A stretch of DNA of 64,000 nt. It comes from Comamonas testosteroni. Its GTDB lineage: Bacteria; Pseudomonadota; Gammaproteobacteria; Burkholderiales; Burkholderiaceae_C. This document shows, piece after piece, positions 44,840 through 53,004 of this stretch (its first letter is position 1; the number at the start of each line of letters is the position of its first letter). The notes under the pieces were generated by a model. That model saw only the letters and a program-made list of their open reading frames with translations, had not been told where the DNA came from and ran no database searches. The translations under genes and the position numbers were made by a program. The DNA is taken from positions 3,534,001 to 3,598,000 of the forward strand of contig NZ_CP043568.1 of assembly GCF_014076415.1 (NCBI RefSeq). Direction: 5' to 3'.

Positions 44840-47074
44840 TTACACCAGCGCGTCGATCGCGGCGTTGAAGGTGGCGCTGGGGCGCATCACGGCGTCCAGC
44901 TTGGCCACGTCGGGCATGTAGTAGCCGCCGATATCGGCAGCCTTGCCTTGCACTTCCTTCATCTCGGCCACGATCTTGGCTTCGTTCTCAGCCAGGCTCT
45001 TGGCCAGAGGTGCGAACTTGGCCGCCAGTGCTGCATCTTCGGTCTGAGCAGCCAGAGCCTGGGCCCAGTACAGAGCGATGTAGAACTGCGAACCACGGTT
45101 GTCCAGCTCGCCGGTGCGGCGCGAAGGCGACTTGTCTTCGTCCAGCAGCTTGCCGGTGGCTTCGTCCAGAGTCTTGGCCAGCAGCTTGGCGCGGGCATTG
45201 TTTTCCTTGATGCCCAGGTCTTCAAACGAGACGGCCAGAGCCAGGAATTCACCCAGCGAGTCCCAGCGCAGGTGGTTTTCTTCCACCAGTTGCTGCACAT
45301 GCTTGGGAGCGGAGCCGCCAGCACCGGTTTCGTACATACCGCCACCAGCCATCAGAGGCACGATGGACAGCATCTTGGCCGATGTGCCCAGTTCCAGAAT
45401 CGGGAACAGGTCGGTCAGGTAGTCACGCAGAATGTTGCCGGTCACCGAAATAGTGTCCAGACCGCGGGCCACGCGCTCCAGCGTGTAGCGCATCGCGCGC
45501 ACTTGCGAGAGGATGTGGATTTCCAGGCCGTTGGTGTCGTATTCCTTCAAGTAGGTCTGCACCTTCTTGATCAGCTCGGCTTCGTGGGGGCGATAGGGGT
45601 CCAGCCAGAACACGGCAGGCATGCCGGAGTTGCGGGCACGGGTCACAGCCAGCTTCACCCAGTCACGGATAGGAGCATCCTTGACCTGGCACATGCGCCA
45701 GATGTCGCCAGCTTCCACGTTCTGGCTCAGCAGCACTTCGCCGGTGGCGATGTCCACGATGTTGGCCACGCCGTCTTCGACGATCTCAAACGTCTTGTCG
45801 TGCGAGCCGTACTCTTCGGCCTTTTGCGCCATCAGACCCACGTTGGGCACGGTGCCCATGGTCTTGGGGTCGAAGTTACCGTGCCACTTGCAGAAGTTGA
45901 TCACTTCCTGGTAGATACGGGCAAAGGTGGACTCAGGCATCACGGCCTTGCAGTCGTAAGGCTTGCCGTCAGCGGCCCACATCTTGCCGCCCACGCGAAT
46001 CATGGCAGGCATGGAAGCATCCACGATCACGTCGTTGGGCGAATGGAAGTTGGTGATGCCCTTGGCGGAATCGACCATGGCCAGACGCGGACGGTGCTCC
46101 TGGCACTTGTGCAGGTCACGGATGATTTCTTCGCGCTGCGAAGCAGGCAGGGTCTCAATCTTCTCGTACAGATTGGCCATGCCGTTGTTCACGTTCACGC
46201 CCAGCTGATCAAACAGCTTGCCGTGCTTTTCGAAGGCTTCCTTGTAGAAAATCTTCACGCAGTGGCCGAACACGATGGGGTGGGATACCTTCATCATGGT
46301 TGCCTTCACGTGCAGCGAGAACAGGATGCCCGACTCGCGGCAGTCTTCGATTTCCTTTTCATAGAAGGCGCACAGGGCCTTCTTGCTCATGAACATGGAA
46401 TCGATCACTTCTGCAGCCTGCAGCTTGACCTTGTCCTTCAGAACGATGCTGTTGCCGGACTTTGTCTCCAGCACCATCTTCACTTCGCGGGCCTTGTCAA
46501 GCGTCATGGACTTTTCGCCGTGATAGAAGTCGCCCTCTTCCATGTGCGACACATGGGTTTGCGACCACTGCTTCCACTCACCCATGGAATGGGGGTGCTT
46601 CTTGGCGTAGTTCTTGACCGCGGCAGGCGCGCGGCGATCCGAGTTGCCTTCACGCAGCACGGGGTTCACGGCAGAGCCGATGCACTTGTTGTAGCGTGCC
46701 TTGATGTCCTTTTCGGCATCGGTCGTGGCGGTTTCAGGATAGTCGGGGATGGCGTAGCCCTTGCCCTGCAATTCCTTGATCGCTTCTTGCAGCTGGCCCA
46801 CAGATGCGGAGATATTGGGCAGCTTGATGATATTGGCTTGAGGCGTGAGCGTCAGCTTGCCCAGTTCAGCCAGGTTGTTCGGAGCGCGTTGGGCTTCGGT
46901 CAAAAAGTCGGGGAACTCGCCCAAGATACGGCCTGCCAGCGAGATATCGCTGGTCTCCACATTGATGCCGGCCGGTGCTGCAAAAGCACGGATCACCGGC
47001 AGGAATGCACTGGTAGCCAGGCGGGGAGCCTCGTCAGTCAAGGTATAGATGATGGTGGGTTGCTGCGTACTCAT
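44840..47074 (-). CDS. icd: NADP-dependent isocitrate dehydrogenase, monomeric type
   Basis: 744 residues, the expected length of the monomeric IDH family, which is unrelated in length to the 420-residue enzyme at 31635. Family landmarks are [20 protein letters not shown] at the start, [14 protein letters not shown], and [19 protein letters not shown]. The ATG at 47074 begins the family N-terminus. It catalyses the same TCA reaction. It is monocistronic, with a terminator downstream and a 588-base upstream region containing phased repeats and a palindrome. Confidence 0.96.
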   Translation of the reverse strand: MSTQQPTIIYTLTDEAPRLATSAFLPVIRAFAAPAGINVETSDISLAGRILGEFPDFLTEAQRAPNNLAELGKLTLTPQANIIKLPNISASVGQLQEAIKELQGKGYAIPDYPETATTDAEKDIKARYNKCIGSAVNPVLREGNSDRRAPAAVKNYAKKHPHSMGEWKQWSQTHVSHMEEGDFYHGEKSMTLDKAREVKMVLETKSGNSIVLKDKVKLQAAEVIDSMFMSKKALCAFYEKEIEDCRESGILFSLHVKATMMKVSHPIVFGHCVKIFYKEAFEKHGKLFDQLGVNVNNGMANLYEKIETLPASQREEIIRDLHKCQEHRPRLAMVDSAKGITNFHSPNDVIVDASMPAMIRVGGKMWAADGKPYDCKAVMPESTFARIYQEVINFCKWHGNFDPKTMGTVPNVGLMAQKAEEYGSHDKTFEIVEDGVANIVDIATGEVLLSQNVEAGDIWRMCQVKDAPIRDWVKLAVTRARNSGMPAVFWLDPYRPHEAELIKKVQTYLKEYDTNGLEIHILSQVRAMRYTLERVARGLDTISVTGNILRDYLTDLFPILELGTSAKMLSIVPLMAGGGMYETGAGGSAPKHVQQLVEENHLRWDSLGEFLALAVSFEDLGIKENNARAKLLAKTLDEATGKLLDEDKSPSRRTGELDNRGSQFYIALYWAQALAAQTEDAALAAKFAPLAKSLAENEAKIVAEMKEVQGKAADIGGYYMPDVAKLDAVMRPSATFNAAIDALV

Positions 47075-47227
47075 CTCTTGTCTCAGGTTGTGAAAAAAGG
47101 GGGAAAGGTGCCTTGGGCCTGCATCCCGGGCTTGCGCAATGGGGCCTGACACAGCGGGACGACACTTTCTTGATGCAATGCGTTCCCACAATACAAAATT
47201 CTACGCGCAACCGGGCCGATTTTTTCA

Positions 47228-47243
47228 AGTCTTGTACAAGACT
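47228..47243. promoter_or_regulatory. Perfect 16-bp palindrome upstream of monomeric icd
   Basis: AGTCTTGTACAAGACT is a complete palindrome 154 bases before the icd start, in an AT-rich promoter-like stretch. It is a probable dimer-binding operator; the protein is unknown. Confidence 0.5.
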
Positions 47244-47392
47244 CAAGGATTTAGCTCAACTTTCAAAAGGTGTTTTCATTGGGAAACAGGCTTTTCTTCC
47301 CGGTTTTCTGCCATGTAAAAAAGTCGCACTGCCGCATTCATCTAGCAGCCATCACAGCCATGCAAGTTGCGAGTTAGAGTTGCGTTGCGCGG

Positions 47393-47449
47393 CCTTTGGC
47401 ACAAATTTGCGCGCTCTTTGGCACAAAGTAGCACAGCCTTTGGCACCAA
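47393..47449. repeat. Three 13-bp repeats with exact 22-base period
   Basis: CCTTTGGCACAAA (47393), TCTTTGGCACAAA (47415) and CCTTTGGCACCAA (47437) recur at 22-base steps, two DNA turns. A degenerate TTGGCA at 47460 is slightly out of phase. Such phasing fits tandem protein sites on one face of the helix. Confidence 0.7.
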
Positions 47450-47662
47450 GGCTGACAAATTGGCAAGCGTTCAGGGGCCCGTATTTGTTGTTTTTTCGCC
47501 AAAAGTCAGATCCAACCCTGGCGATGGATGCATCAACCAGTGGACTTTTCAGACTACAGGAGCGGCAGGAAGCGACCCACTGCAGTCAGTCGATAACATT
47601 GAGATAACCGGCGAGCGGAGGCCGCAGGCTCGATTTAGTCCGTTTGATTGATGAGTTGGGTA

Positions 47663-48196
47663 TTAAGCGAGGACTGTGAATGAAAAGCCTGTTCTCCCGA
47701 TAGCTTCACTGTGAATGGATGCGATATCGATACTAGCCCTCGCTTCTTTGGCGCAGAACTCGATCAGGTCTTTGACCTTTTCAGGTTCGGCAAAGTGGTG
47801 TACTCCGACGCACCATACCGCTCGTAAGTCATCTTGTGACCACTTAATCCTGGAGATCTTTTTCTTGTCGACCAGCATCGCCTTCACGCATGACCGCAAA
47901 GAGTTGATCTGCTTTAGCTCTATTCCAAGTGGTGAATGTTTACGTTTTTGATGAACAAAGAAGTCGATTGCAGTTTTGGATCGGATGGCACTTCGTTTGT
48001 CCAACTCATACCTAGCTTCTCTCCCCCAAGCCTTAATGTCTTCATGAGTGTTGCAGTATTTGGCCAACTCGATTTGAAACCACTTCTCCCATCCGGTAAT
48101 TTCTGTTTCTGAAATGATACTTAGTGTCTCTCTGGTTCGCTTCTGCTTGAAGAACCCTTGAAATAACTCGACTACGAAATCTTGGTCTTGTGCCAT
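47663..48196 (-). CDS. Unknown protein with a PD-(D/E)XK-like motif
   Basis: 177 residues, no signal or membrane segment. Glu60 or Glu64, Asp78 (in TAIDFFVHQ), and Glu93/Lys95 (in LGIELKQINS) have the spacing of the E...D...ExK core of PD-(D/E)XK nucleases. The rest is unfamiliar. The gene is clearly AT-richer than its surroundings (two hand-counted rows near 47.7 and 48.0 kb gave 48% and 45% GC), indicating recent transfer. It lies 92 bases from a second gene with the same motif. A nuclease or defence role is inference from a short motif. Confidence 0.6.
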   Translation of the reverse strand: MAQDQDFVVELFQGFFKQKRTRETLSIISETEITGWEKWFQIELAKYCNTHEDIKAWGREARYELDKRSAIRSKTAIDFFVHQKRKHSPLGIELKQINSLRSCVKAMLVDKKKISRIKWSQDDLRAVWCVGVHHFAEPEKVKDLIEFCAKEARASIDIASIHSEAIGRTGFSFTVLA

Positions 48197-48240
48197 ATCT
48201 GAGGTGCAGGGTTTATGAATTGATGTCTAAGGTTGTAGGT

Positions 48241-48271
48241 AACCGTGCTGCCGCTTGCGGCAGGTCCGGTT
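48241..48271. repeat. Stem-loop between the two PD-(D/E)XK-like genes
   Basis: CTGCCGC-TT-GCGGCAG is perfect, and an outer AACCG / CGGTT pair extends it. There is no T-run. It may be a terminator-like or processing hairpin between the genes. Confidence 0.45.
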
Positions 48272-48288
48272 GACCGAATGGTAAGCTT

Positions 48289-49011
48289 TCACGGCAATAG
48301 CTTCGCGACTTCAGCAGGAGTCAAGTAATGCGTTTTTTGCGGCTTCTTGACTAACCATACTTTTGCAAATGCCGATCTGCCTGAAGCAAAGTGGAGCTCG
48401 AGAGTATTAAGCAATTTTGAATGGAATATGTTCGGGATAGGAACTTTGCCATTCAGGTAGCGGATAGCTCCCTTTACGGCGGGTGAGGCTGTTAGTGTGC
48501 TTAGGTTCCAGATTTGAGAACCTGTTGCAGTTAATAGTGACATTGCAGCGGCATCAGCTCCTGTTGTTGCAGTCGTTGATGTCCAAGAAACCTCTGTCGA
48601 CAACAACGCTACAAAGGCAAAGTCATCTACATCGGGATATAAAGAAGCTGCTCGCATGAAGTCCTTCACGAGATCTCTTCGCCGGTTGGATGCATTCCCC
48701 TTGTCGGTTTGTCTCCACCATTTCAATTCAATTCCGCCCACCTCTTTCAACGTTTTTTGCTGGCCAGACCGATAAATCACCAAATCAACGGCTGAATCAG
48801 TCCATCCCGTTGGGAGAACTTCTCTTTCAAGTACCCACGCTTGTTTTATCTGGGCACCCGCTGCCGCAGCAGCAACGATCAAACTGTCTCGGAGGGTAAT
48901 TTCACCCATACCTTCCAAAGACGACGTGGCTAGGCCATGGGAGGCGTGCGACATCAACATTGCGCAGATACGGTCGGCTAATTCTTGAACTTGTGCTGGG
49001 GTAAGTGCCAT
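48289..49011 (-). CDS. Unknown protein with a PD-(D/E)XK-like motif
   Basis: 240 residues. Glu37 (GMGEITLRDS), Asp76 (AVDLVIYRSG) and Glu95/Lys97 (GGIELKWWRQ) again fit E...D...ExK, with an Arg-Arg-Asp-Leu helix after it. The C-terminus (KKPQKTHYLTPAEVAKLL) is basic. Beyond the core motif it is not similar in length or sequence to its neighbour, so it is not a simple duplicate. AT-rich like the neighbour. Weak ribosome sites on both make starts tentative. Confidence 0.6.
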   Translation of the reverse strand: MALTPAQVQELADRICAMLMSHASHGLATSSLEGMGEITLRDSLIVAAAAAGAQIKQAWVLEREVLPTGWTDSAVDLVIYRSGQQKTLKEVGGIELKWWRQTDKGNASNRRRDLVKDFMRAASLYPDVDDFAFVALLSTEVSWTSTTATTGADAAAMSLLTATGSQIWNLSTLTASPAVKGAIRYLNGKVPIPNIFHSKLLNTLELHFASGRSAFAKVWLVKKPQKTHYLTPAEVAKLLP

Positions 49012-49456
49012 TGGAGAGTGCCAACTAGATTTAGACGACAGGCAACAATGCTCGTCGCTCTTATAAAAATAACTCTATGCGCATTTATCAGAGTGAGCAA
49101 TCGCAAGCAATCGTTTAGGCAAACCTAAAAATTTTTAGATTGCAGCTTGTTGTGAGCAGTTAAATGCCAATGATGGAATGAATGACTGCTCCTGACCGAA
49201 CGCAGCCCATCACTCCTCTTGCCTGTTCTAAGACAACGATCAAGCACGATGCTTAGCTGCGGCGACAGCCTGTTTCTGGAGTGCAGTCAACTTTTTTGTT
49301 ATTCCTTAATTTTTTGGAATTGAGATACATCAATCTGAGACACAATGTGCGCGGTCACTTTCGCTTGAAAGTGAACTAACTGCATAAGCGATGTATCTCA
49401 TGTATGAGTGCACCAATTTAGTGCTATCTCAAAGATTTACAGAGGACCTCTTTTAA
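49012..49456. other. AT-rich promoter region of the H-NS-family gene
   Basis: 445 bases with no gene. It contains the 14-bp palindrome CTAAAAATTTTTAG at 49125-49138 and the paired repeats at 49322-49399. AT-richness and curvature-prone A/T runs fit an H-NS-autoregulated promoter and the divergent promoter of the unknown gene at 48289. Confidence 0.5.
49322..49399 (+). promoter_or_regulatory. Inverted repeats before the H-NS-family gene
   Basis: GAGATACATC (49322-49331) and GATGTATCTC (49390-49399) are exact inverted copies 58 bases apart; between them CACTTTC-GCTT-GAAAGTG (49356-49373) is a perfect hairpin. They end 58 bases before the start codon and suit a looped repressor or a structured leader. 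Confidence 0.5.
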
Positions 49457-49750
49457 ATGAGTACACATTCTTACAAGGAATTGTTGGCACAACGCGAAGC
49501 TCTTGAACAGCAGATTGCCGCTGCTCGAAAGGCCGAAGTCGCAGGCGCGGTGCAAAAAATCAGGGAATTGGTCGAGGCTTTTGGCCTGACCCAGGACGAT
49601 GTCTTCCCTACCGCCAAGCAAAAACAAAAGCGCCAGACTGGCTCTGTAGCCCCTAAATACCGCGACCCAGCCACGGGCCAAACATGGACTGGCCGAGGCA
49701 AGCCCCCGGCCTGGATCAAAGATCAAGACCGCTCCAAGTTCGAAATCTAA
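49457..49750 (+). CDS. H-NS family nucleoid-associated protein
   Basis: 97 residues. An N-terminal coiled coil (SYKELLAQREALEQQIAAAR) for oligomerisation and the C-terminal DNA-binding signature YRDPATGQTWTGRGKPPAWI are both intact. AGAGGA precedes the ATG. It points away from the phage late genes and lies in AT-rich DNA, as for xenogeneic silencers carried on mobile elements. It could silence the neighbouring AT-rich genes. Confidence 0.92.
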   Translation: MSTHSYKELLAQREALEQQIAAARKAEVAGAVQKIRELVEAFGLTQDDVFPTAKQKQKRQTGSVAPKYRDPATGQTWTGRGKPPAWIKDQDRSKFEI

Positions 49751-49778
49751 AAAGTGGCCCTCGTGGCCACTTTTTTAT
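49750..49778 (+). terminator. Rho-independent terminator of the H-NS-family gene
   Basis: AAAAGTGGCC-CTC-GTGGCCACTTTTTT: near-perfect stem followed by a T-run, starting at the stop codon. Confidence 0.9.
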
Positions 49779-49801
49779 TTCTTGGATGCGCCGCAGCTTC
49801 C

Positions 49802-50593
49802 TCAAAACAGCCCCGCAGGCTCCTCGCTCCTGGCCCAGCTGTAGATCACCAACTCGCCACGCTCCACACGGTTCGCCCCTCCTCCAACCGTGTAGTCCAG
49901 TTTTAAAGACTCCATCTCAAAGTCTTTGAAGCAGTCTCGAATGGCTGGATGGTCGTTGATGCTGATGACGGCCTTGCCTTTGATTTCCTTGAGCTTTGTG
50001 GCCATCAGCTCGTACTGCTCCCACTCAAATGGCACGCCATAGCCCTCGGTCTCCCAATAGGGAGGATCAAGGTAGAAAAGCGTGTGCGCCCTGTCATATC
50101 GGTCAATGCATTGCGCCCAATCAAGCTGCTCTATGTATGTTCCTCCTGCCATTCGCAGGTGGGCTGCCGAAAGGTTCTCCTCGATCCGCAGCAGATTAAT
50201 GGCTGGGGCCGTGGTCGCCGTGCCAAAGGTCTGGCCTGCCACTTTCCCGCCAAAGCTCTGCTGCTGCAGGTAAAAGAACCGGGCAGCGCGCTGAATGTCC
50301 GTCAAGGCTTCGGGCCTAGTCTCCTGCAGCCATTTAAAGACCTGCCTACTGGTCAAGGCCCACTTGAACTGCCTCACAAACTCTTCCAGGTGGTGCGTCA
50401 CCACCCGGTAGAGGTTGACTAGGTCACCGTTGACGTCATTCAGGACTTCGACATCGGCTGGGTGGCGGGCAAAGTAGACCGCCGCCCCACCCGCAAAGAC
50501 CTCCACGTAGCAGCTATGGGCTGGAAAGCGTTTCAGGAGCAGATCGACCAGGCGGCGTTTGCCTCCGATCCAGGGCACGATTGGGTTTGTCAT
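49802..50593 (-). CDS. Phage DNA adenine methylase (Dam/D12 class)
   Basis: 263 residues. The D12-class motifs are complete: IVPWIGGKRRLVDLLLKRFP (AdoMet site), YVEVFAGGAAVYF, and the catalytic DPPYWETEG. It transfers methyl to adenine N6, probably protecting phage DNA from host restriction. Its start lies inside the com gene (80-base overlap), the same coupling known for com and mom in phage Mu, although Mom is a different modification enzyme. Target sequence unknown. Confidence 0.93.
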   Translation of the reverse strand: MTNPIVPWIGGKRRLVDLLLKRFPAHSCYVEVFAGGAAVYFARHPADVEVLNDVNGDLVNLYRVVTHHLEEFVRQFKWALTSRQVFKWLQETRPEALTDIQRAARFFYLQQQSFGGKVAGQTFGTATTAPAINLLRIEENLSAAHLRMAGGTYIEQLDWAQCIDRYDRAHTLFYLDPPYWETEGYGVPFEWEQYELMATKLKEIKGKAVISINDHPAIRDCFKDFEMESLKLDYTVGGGANRVERGELVIYSWARSEEPAGLF

Positions 50594-50747
50594 TGGTTTC
50601 AGCTGTTGGCCCTGCTGGGGGCTCTGGTTCGGTGCTCACGGCACTCAGCTGATTGAAGACCCCACACCTGGGGCACTTGATGCTCAGGCGCACATACACG
50701 CCCTCGCCTAACTTCTTGCGGCAGTTGCCGCAGCGGATATCGTCCAT
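50514..50747 (-). CDS. com: Com-like zinc-finger translational regulator
   Basis: 77 residues from the ATG at 50747 (AAAGG upstream). Residues 4-30 form the Com zinc finger: IRCGNCRKKLGEG then IKCPRCGVFN (Cys6, Cys9, Cys25, Cys28). Mu Com binds mRNA and opens the start of mom; here it should do the same for the overlapping methylase gene. The tail after residue 35 is Pro/Glu/Thr-rich and specified partly by the shared DNA. Confidence 0.9.
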   Translation of the reverse strand: MDDIRCGNCRKKLGEGVYVRLSIKCPRCGVFNQLSAVSTEPEPPAGPTAETNDKPNRALDRRQTPPGRSAPETLSSP

Positions 50748-50803
50748 TTGCAAGCCTTTAAACCTTTAAAACTCTGGTAGGCTCAGCGCGCTCTGTACAG
50801 GGT

Positions 50804-50892
50804 GAGCGGGCCTTGCCAGCTTGCAGGCTGGTTCTGCGGTTGGGGCTTGGTTGGGTGTTCGTAGCACCTAACCAAGTCGCCCGTTCTTTTTT
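50804..50892 (+). ncRNA. C4-like antisense RNA candidate
   Basis: GAGCGGGC (50804-50811) pairs with GCCCGTTC (50879-50886), closing two hairpins: CCAGC/GCTGG at 50816-50831 and a 12-pair stem at 50846-50876 (loop TTCGTAG). Six Ts follow directly. The three-way junction plus terminator matches my recollection of the C4 antisense RNA of P1-type phages. It runs against the com-dam transcripts, whose leader must cross it. Confidence 0.62.
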
Positions 50893-50897
50893 GGTGG

Positions 50898-51119
50898 CTA
50901 CACCTCCCCTTCTGTATAGGTCAAGTTCGGAGCCTCGCCTTCGATCGCTCCATCACGCACAAACACGCGCTGGCCAGCTTGGGCCGGGCCTCGCGCCTGC
51001 AGCCGTCCTCCACCTGGCAGATTGATCGTCGCCAATCCGTTCACTACAAAAGCCACCGTGCCTACCAGCAAAGGCTTGGGAGACTGCAGCGCCATGAACT
51101 GCTTGTAGAGGTTAGGCAT
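50898..51119 (-). CDS. Small phage protein downstream of the tail hub
   Basis: 73 residues from the ATG at 51119, overlapping the tail hub stop by eight bases. It is a small beta-rich domain (LVGTVAFVVNGLATINLPGG, GRLQARGPAQAGQRVFVRDG) without known motif; genes of this size follow tail-hub genes in related prophages. Function unknown; a minor tail protein is likely. Confidence 0.72.
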   Translation of the reverse strand: MPNLYKQFMALQSPKPLLVGTVAFVVNGLATINLPGGGRLQARGPAQAGQRVFVRDGAIEGEAPNLTYTEGEV

Positions 51120-53004
51120 GGGTCTCGACCTCCAGCGTCTGACGCAGCCTGGGGGCTGCCCAACTGATCGATGTCGACCGAACAATGCCCACCACGGTCT
51201 CAGGGCCTACGTAGCGAACAAATTGCCCCGGCAAGATCACGCCAGTCTCAGGCAACACCTGCATGGATAGAGAAACCCGCGCCTGGTGGCCCGTGTCGGC
51301 AAGCTCTGCCAGGCCGCGCTGCCGATGCACCTTGGAGTCCGTGATCAGCGCGTGTGTGACCTGGGGCGCAATCAAGTCGCCAGCAGTGCCCGCCCGTGTA
51401 ATTGGACCGAATACGCCCGCGCTCATGCCGCCGACAAATACCCGGTTGTAGTCCGGCTTGTCCAGGAACTCCGTGCCCTCTATTTCGGCTACGGCTGAAG
51501 GAATTTCATAATCCGGCACCACATCGCCCCAATGCCAGGGTGCAGTCGGATACTTGGGCAGGATGCGCAGCACCTGGTCGGTGTTATGGGGCTGCACATA
51601 ACCGCCAGCCGCCGCCGCGACATCGTTGATGGCGTCGATATAGCTGCCCTGCAGCGCCCAGGCTCCGGCAGGCACTTGCCAGTCCTCCAGCTGCCAGTCG
51701 ATATCCCAGCCAATGGAGACGCCGTTGACCTTGAGCACCTCAGCTGCCAGTTGCTGGGCCGTCAGCGTCTGAGTCGGGCTACCGAAGGACATGGACTTGG
51801 CCCAAGGCTCGGCCAGCACTGCGGCAAGGCCGCGCCCTGAGACAGACCAGCGCTCCTGGGGCAAGAATCTGTGGTCGCGGCTGGTGCGCTCCAGGCGCAG
51901 CTTGAAGGGCACGCCATTGATGTTGGCCAGGAACTGGGCAGGGTCGCCATCCGTGTCACGGCCAAGGTGCAAAGCCGCATCCTTATGCAGCGAGGCCGTC
52001 CAGTTCCACGTCCAGCTCTGAAAGTCCAGGGACATATTGAAGGCCAGAGCAGGCAGCTCGACGCCGGTATCCAGCCGCGTGAGCACTATTTTGTTGAGCA
52101 CGATGTAGACCTTTCGGACGGGAACGATGACCTTGCCCGGCTGCGGCCCTCCATCCTTGCAGCACGTAAAGACCAGCGCGGTCGACGCGGCCCAGGGTTT
52201 GCAGAGCAGCAATTTGATGGGGCCGCCCACCAGTTGCTCATAGCAGCCGGGCTTCTCCGGCTCTGGCGGCTTGACCTGAGACTTGCCTGCAGGCGGCCTC
52301 ATGGCCTGCTGGTAGCGGGTCTGGAAGCCCCGGTACAGCGGCACCGATGGGCCTGCGCCAGTGGTGAAGAGGTATTGCAGGCCCATTGCATCCTGGGCAG
52401 TTGCCTCCAGCAGCAAGCGACAGTCGCGCAGGCTTTCCTGAAACCGCACGGCCCAACCGGCCCGCACGGGTGCAGCATCCCGAGCCGTGGCCTGCAGGCT
52501 CACGCGCACGCCCTGGGCCTCTTGCCAGCGGGCCAAGGTTGCGGCACCAGGCAGCGCCCTCGCTTGCTGAAACCGCCCCTGCAGGGCCACCTTTTGCCGC
52601 TGGCCGTCCTGCCAGGCAACGCCAAACTGCTCTTGCAAGGGCATTGCGTCCTGCGCGGTCGACACCCAGCCCGCAGGCAGTGCATCCGTATCTTGCCAAC
52701 CCGAGAGCCAGCCTTGCACCACAGGCTGCGCCTGCTGGGCACTCGCGGCCACCTCGGCCACTACGGGCCGGGGCGTGTCGGTGTTGTAGCGTACGACCGC
52801 GCTGCAGCGCAGAGCCGGCATGCGGCCCGCAGCGACCAGATCCTTGCGCACATGCACCAGGGATCTGACCCGCAGACCCGGCATGCGCGCGGCAACGGCC
52901 AGCGTTGCATTGGGTAGCTGCCCGCCGCCATCGTCACCAAACACCAGCTCGACCGGGTTGCCGGTCTTGAAGGCGCGGCTAAAGATCAGGTCGACGGCGG
53001 CCAT
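51112..53004 (-). CDS. Phage tail hub / baseplate-type protein
   Basis: 630 residues. The C-terminal third (YIDAINDVAAAAGGYVQPHN ... ILPGQFVRYVGPETVVGIVR) looks like tail-hub proteins of the gp27/gp44 type. The N-terminal part contains repeated WQ/FQ-x-A/S segments such as VQGWLSGWQDTD, FGVAWQDGQRQK, ATLARWQEAQGV and WAVRFQESLRDC, an unusual imperfect repeat of about 25 residues. Start overlaps the upstream stop by one base. Confidence 0.75.
   Translation of the reverse strand: MAAVDLIFSRAFKTGNPVELVFGDDGGGQLPNATLAVAARMPGLRVRSLVHVRKDLVAAGRMPALRCSAVVRYNTDTPRPVVAEVAASAQQAQPVVQGWLSGWQDTDALPAGWVSTAQDAMPLQEQFGVAWQDGQRQKVALQGRFQQARALPGAATLARWQEAQGVRVSLQATARDAAPVRAGWAVRFQESLRDCRLLLEATAQDAMGLQYLFTTGAGPSVPLYRGFQTRYQQAMRPPAGKSQVKPPEPEKPGCYEQLVGGPIKLLLCKPWAASTALVFTCCKDGGPQPGKVIVPVRKVYIVLNKIVLTRLDTGVELPALAFNMSLDFQSWTWNWTASLHKDAALHLGRDTDGDPAQFLANINGVPFKLRLERTSRDHRFLPQERWSVSGRGLAAVLAEPWAKSMSFGSPTQTLTAQQLAAEVLKVNGVSIGWDIDWQLEDWQVPAGAWALQGSYIDAINDVAAAAGGYVQPHNTDQVLRILPKYPTAPWHWGDVVPDYEIPSAVAEIEGTEFLDKPDYNRVFVGGMSAGVFGPITRAGTAGDLIAPQVTHALITDSKVHRQRGLAELADTGHQARVSLSMQVLPETGVILPGQFVRYVGPETVVGIVRSTSISWAAPRLRQTLEVETHA

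Larger units (their letters stand above)
47075..47662. other. Upstream region of monomeric icd; prophage junction zone
   Basis: 588 bases without a convincing gene. It holds the palindrome at 47228 and the three phased repeats at 47393-47449; after 47480 composition drifts toward the AT-rich accessory DNA. One end of the prophage or its cargo may be here, but no tRNA or att duplication was recognised. Confidence 0.45.

Noticed and set aside
44807..47149. Plus frame of 780 codons opposite monomeric icd
   Set aside because: Antisense shadow; the minus frame is a complete isocitrate dehydrogenase.
47480..47662. Search for a tRNA-type attachment site at the prophage junction
   Set aside because: No tRNA 3' end or repeat of it was recognised; a transposable phage would not need one.
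48241..48271. Hairpin considered as an integron attC site
   Set aside because: The conserved R-box core GTTRRRY and the paired simple-site layout are not present, and no integrase is visible.
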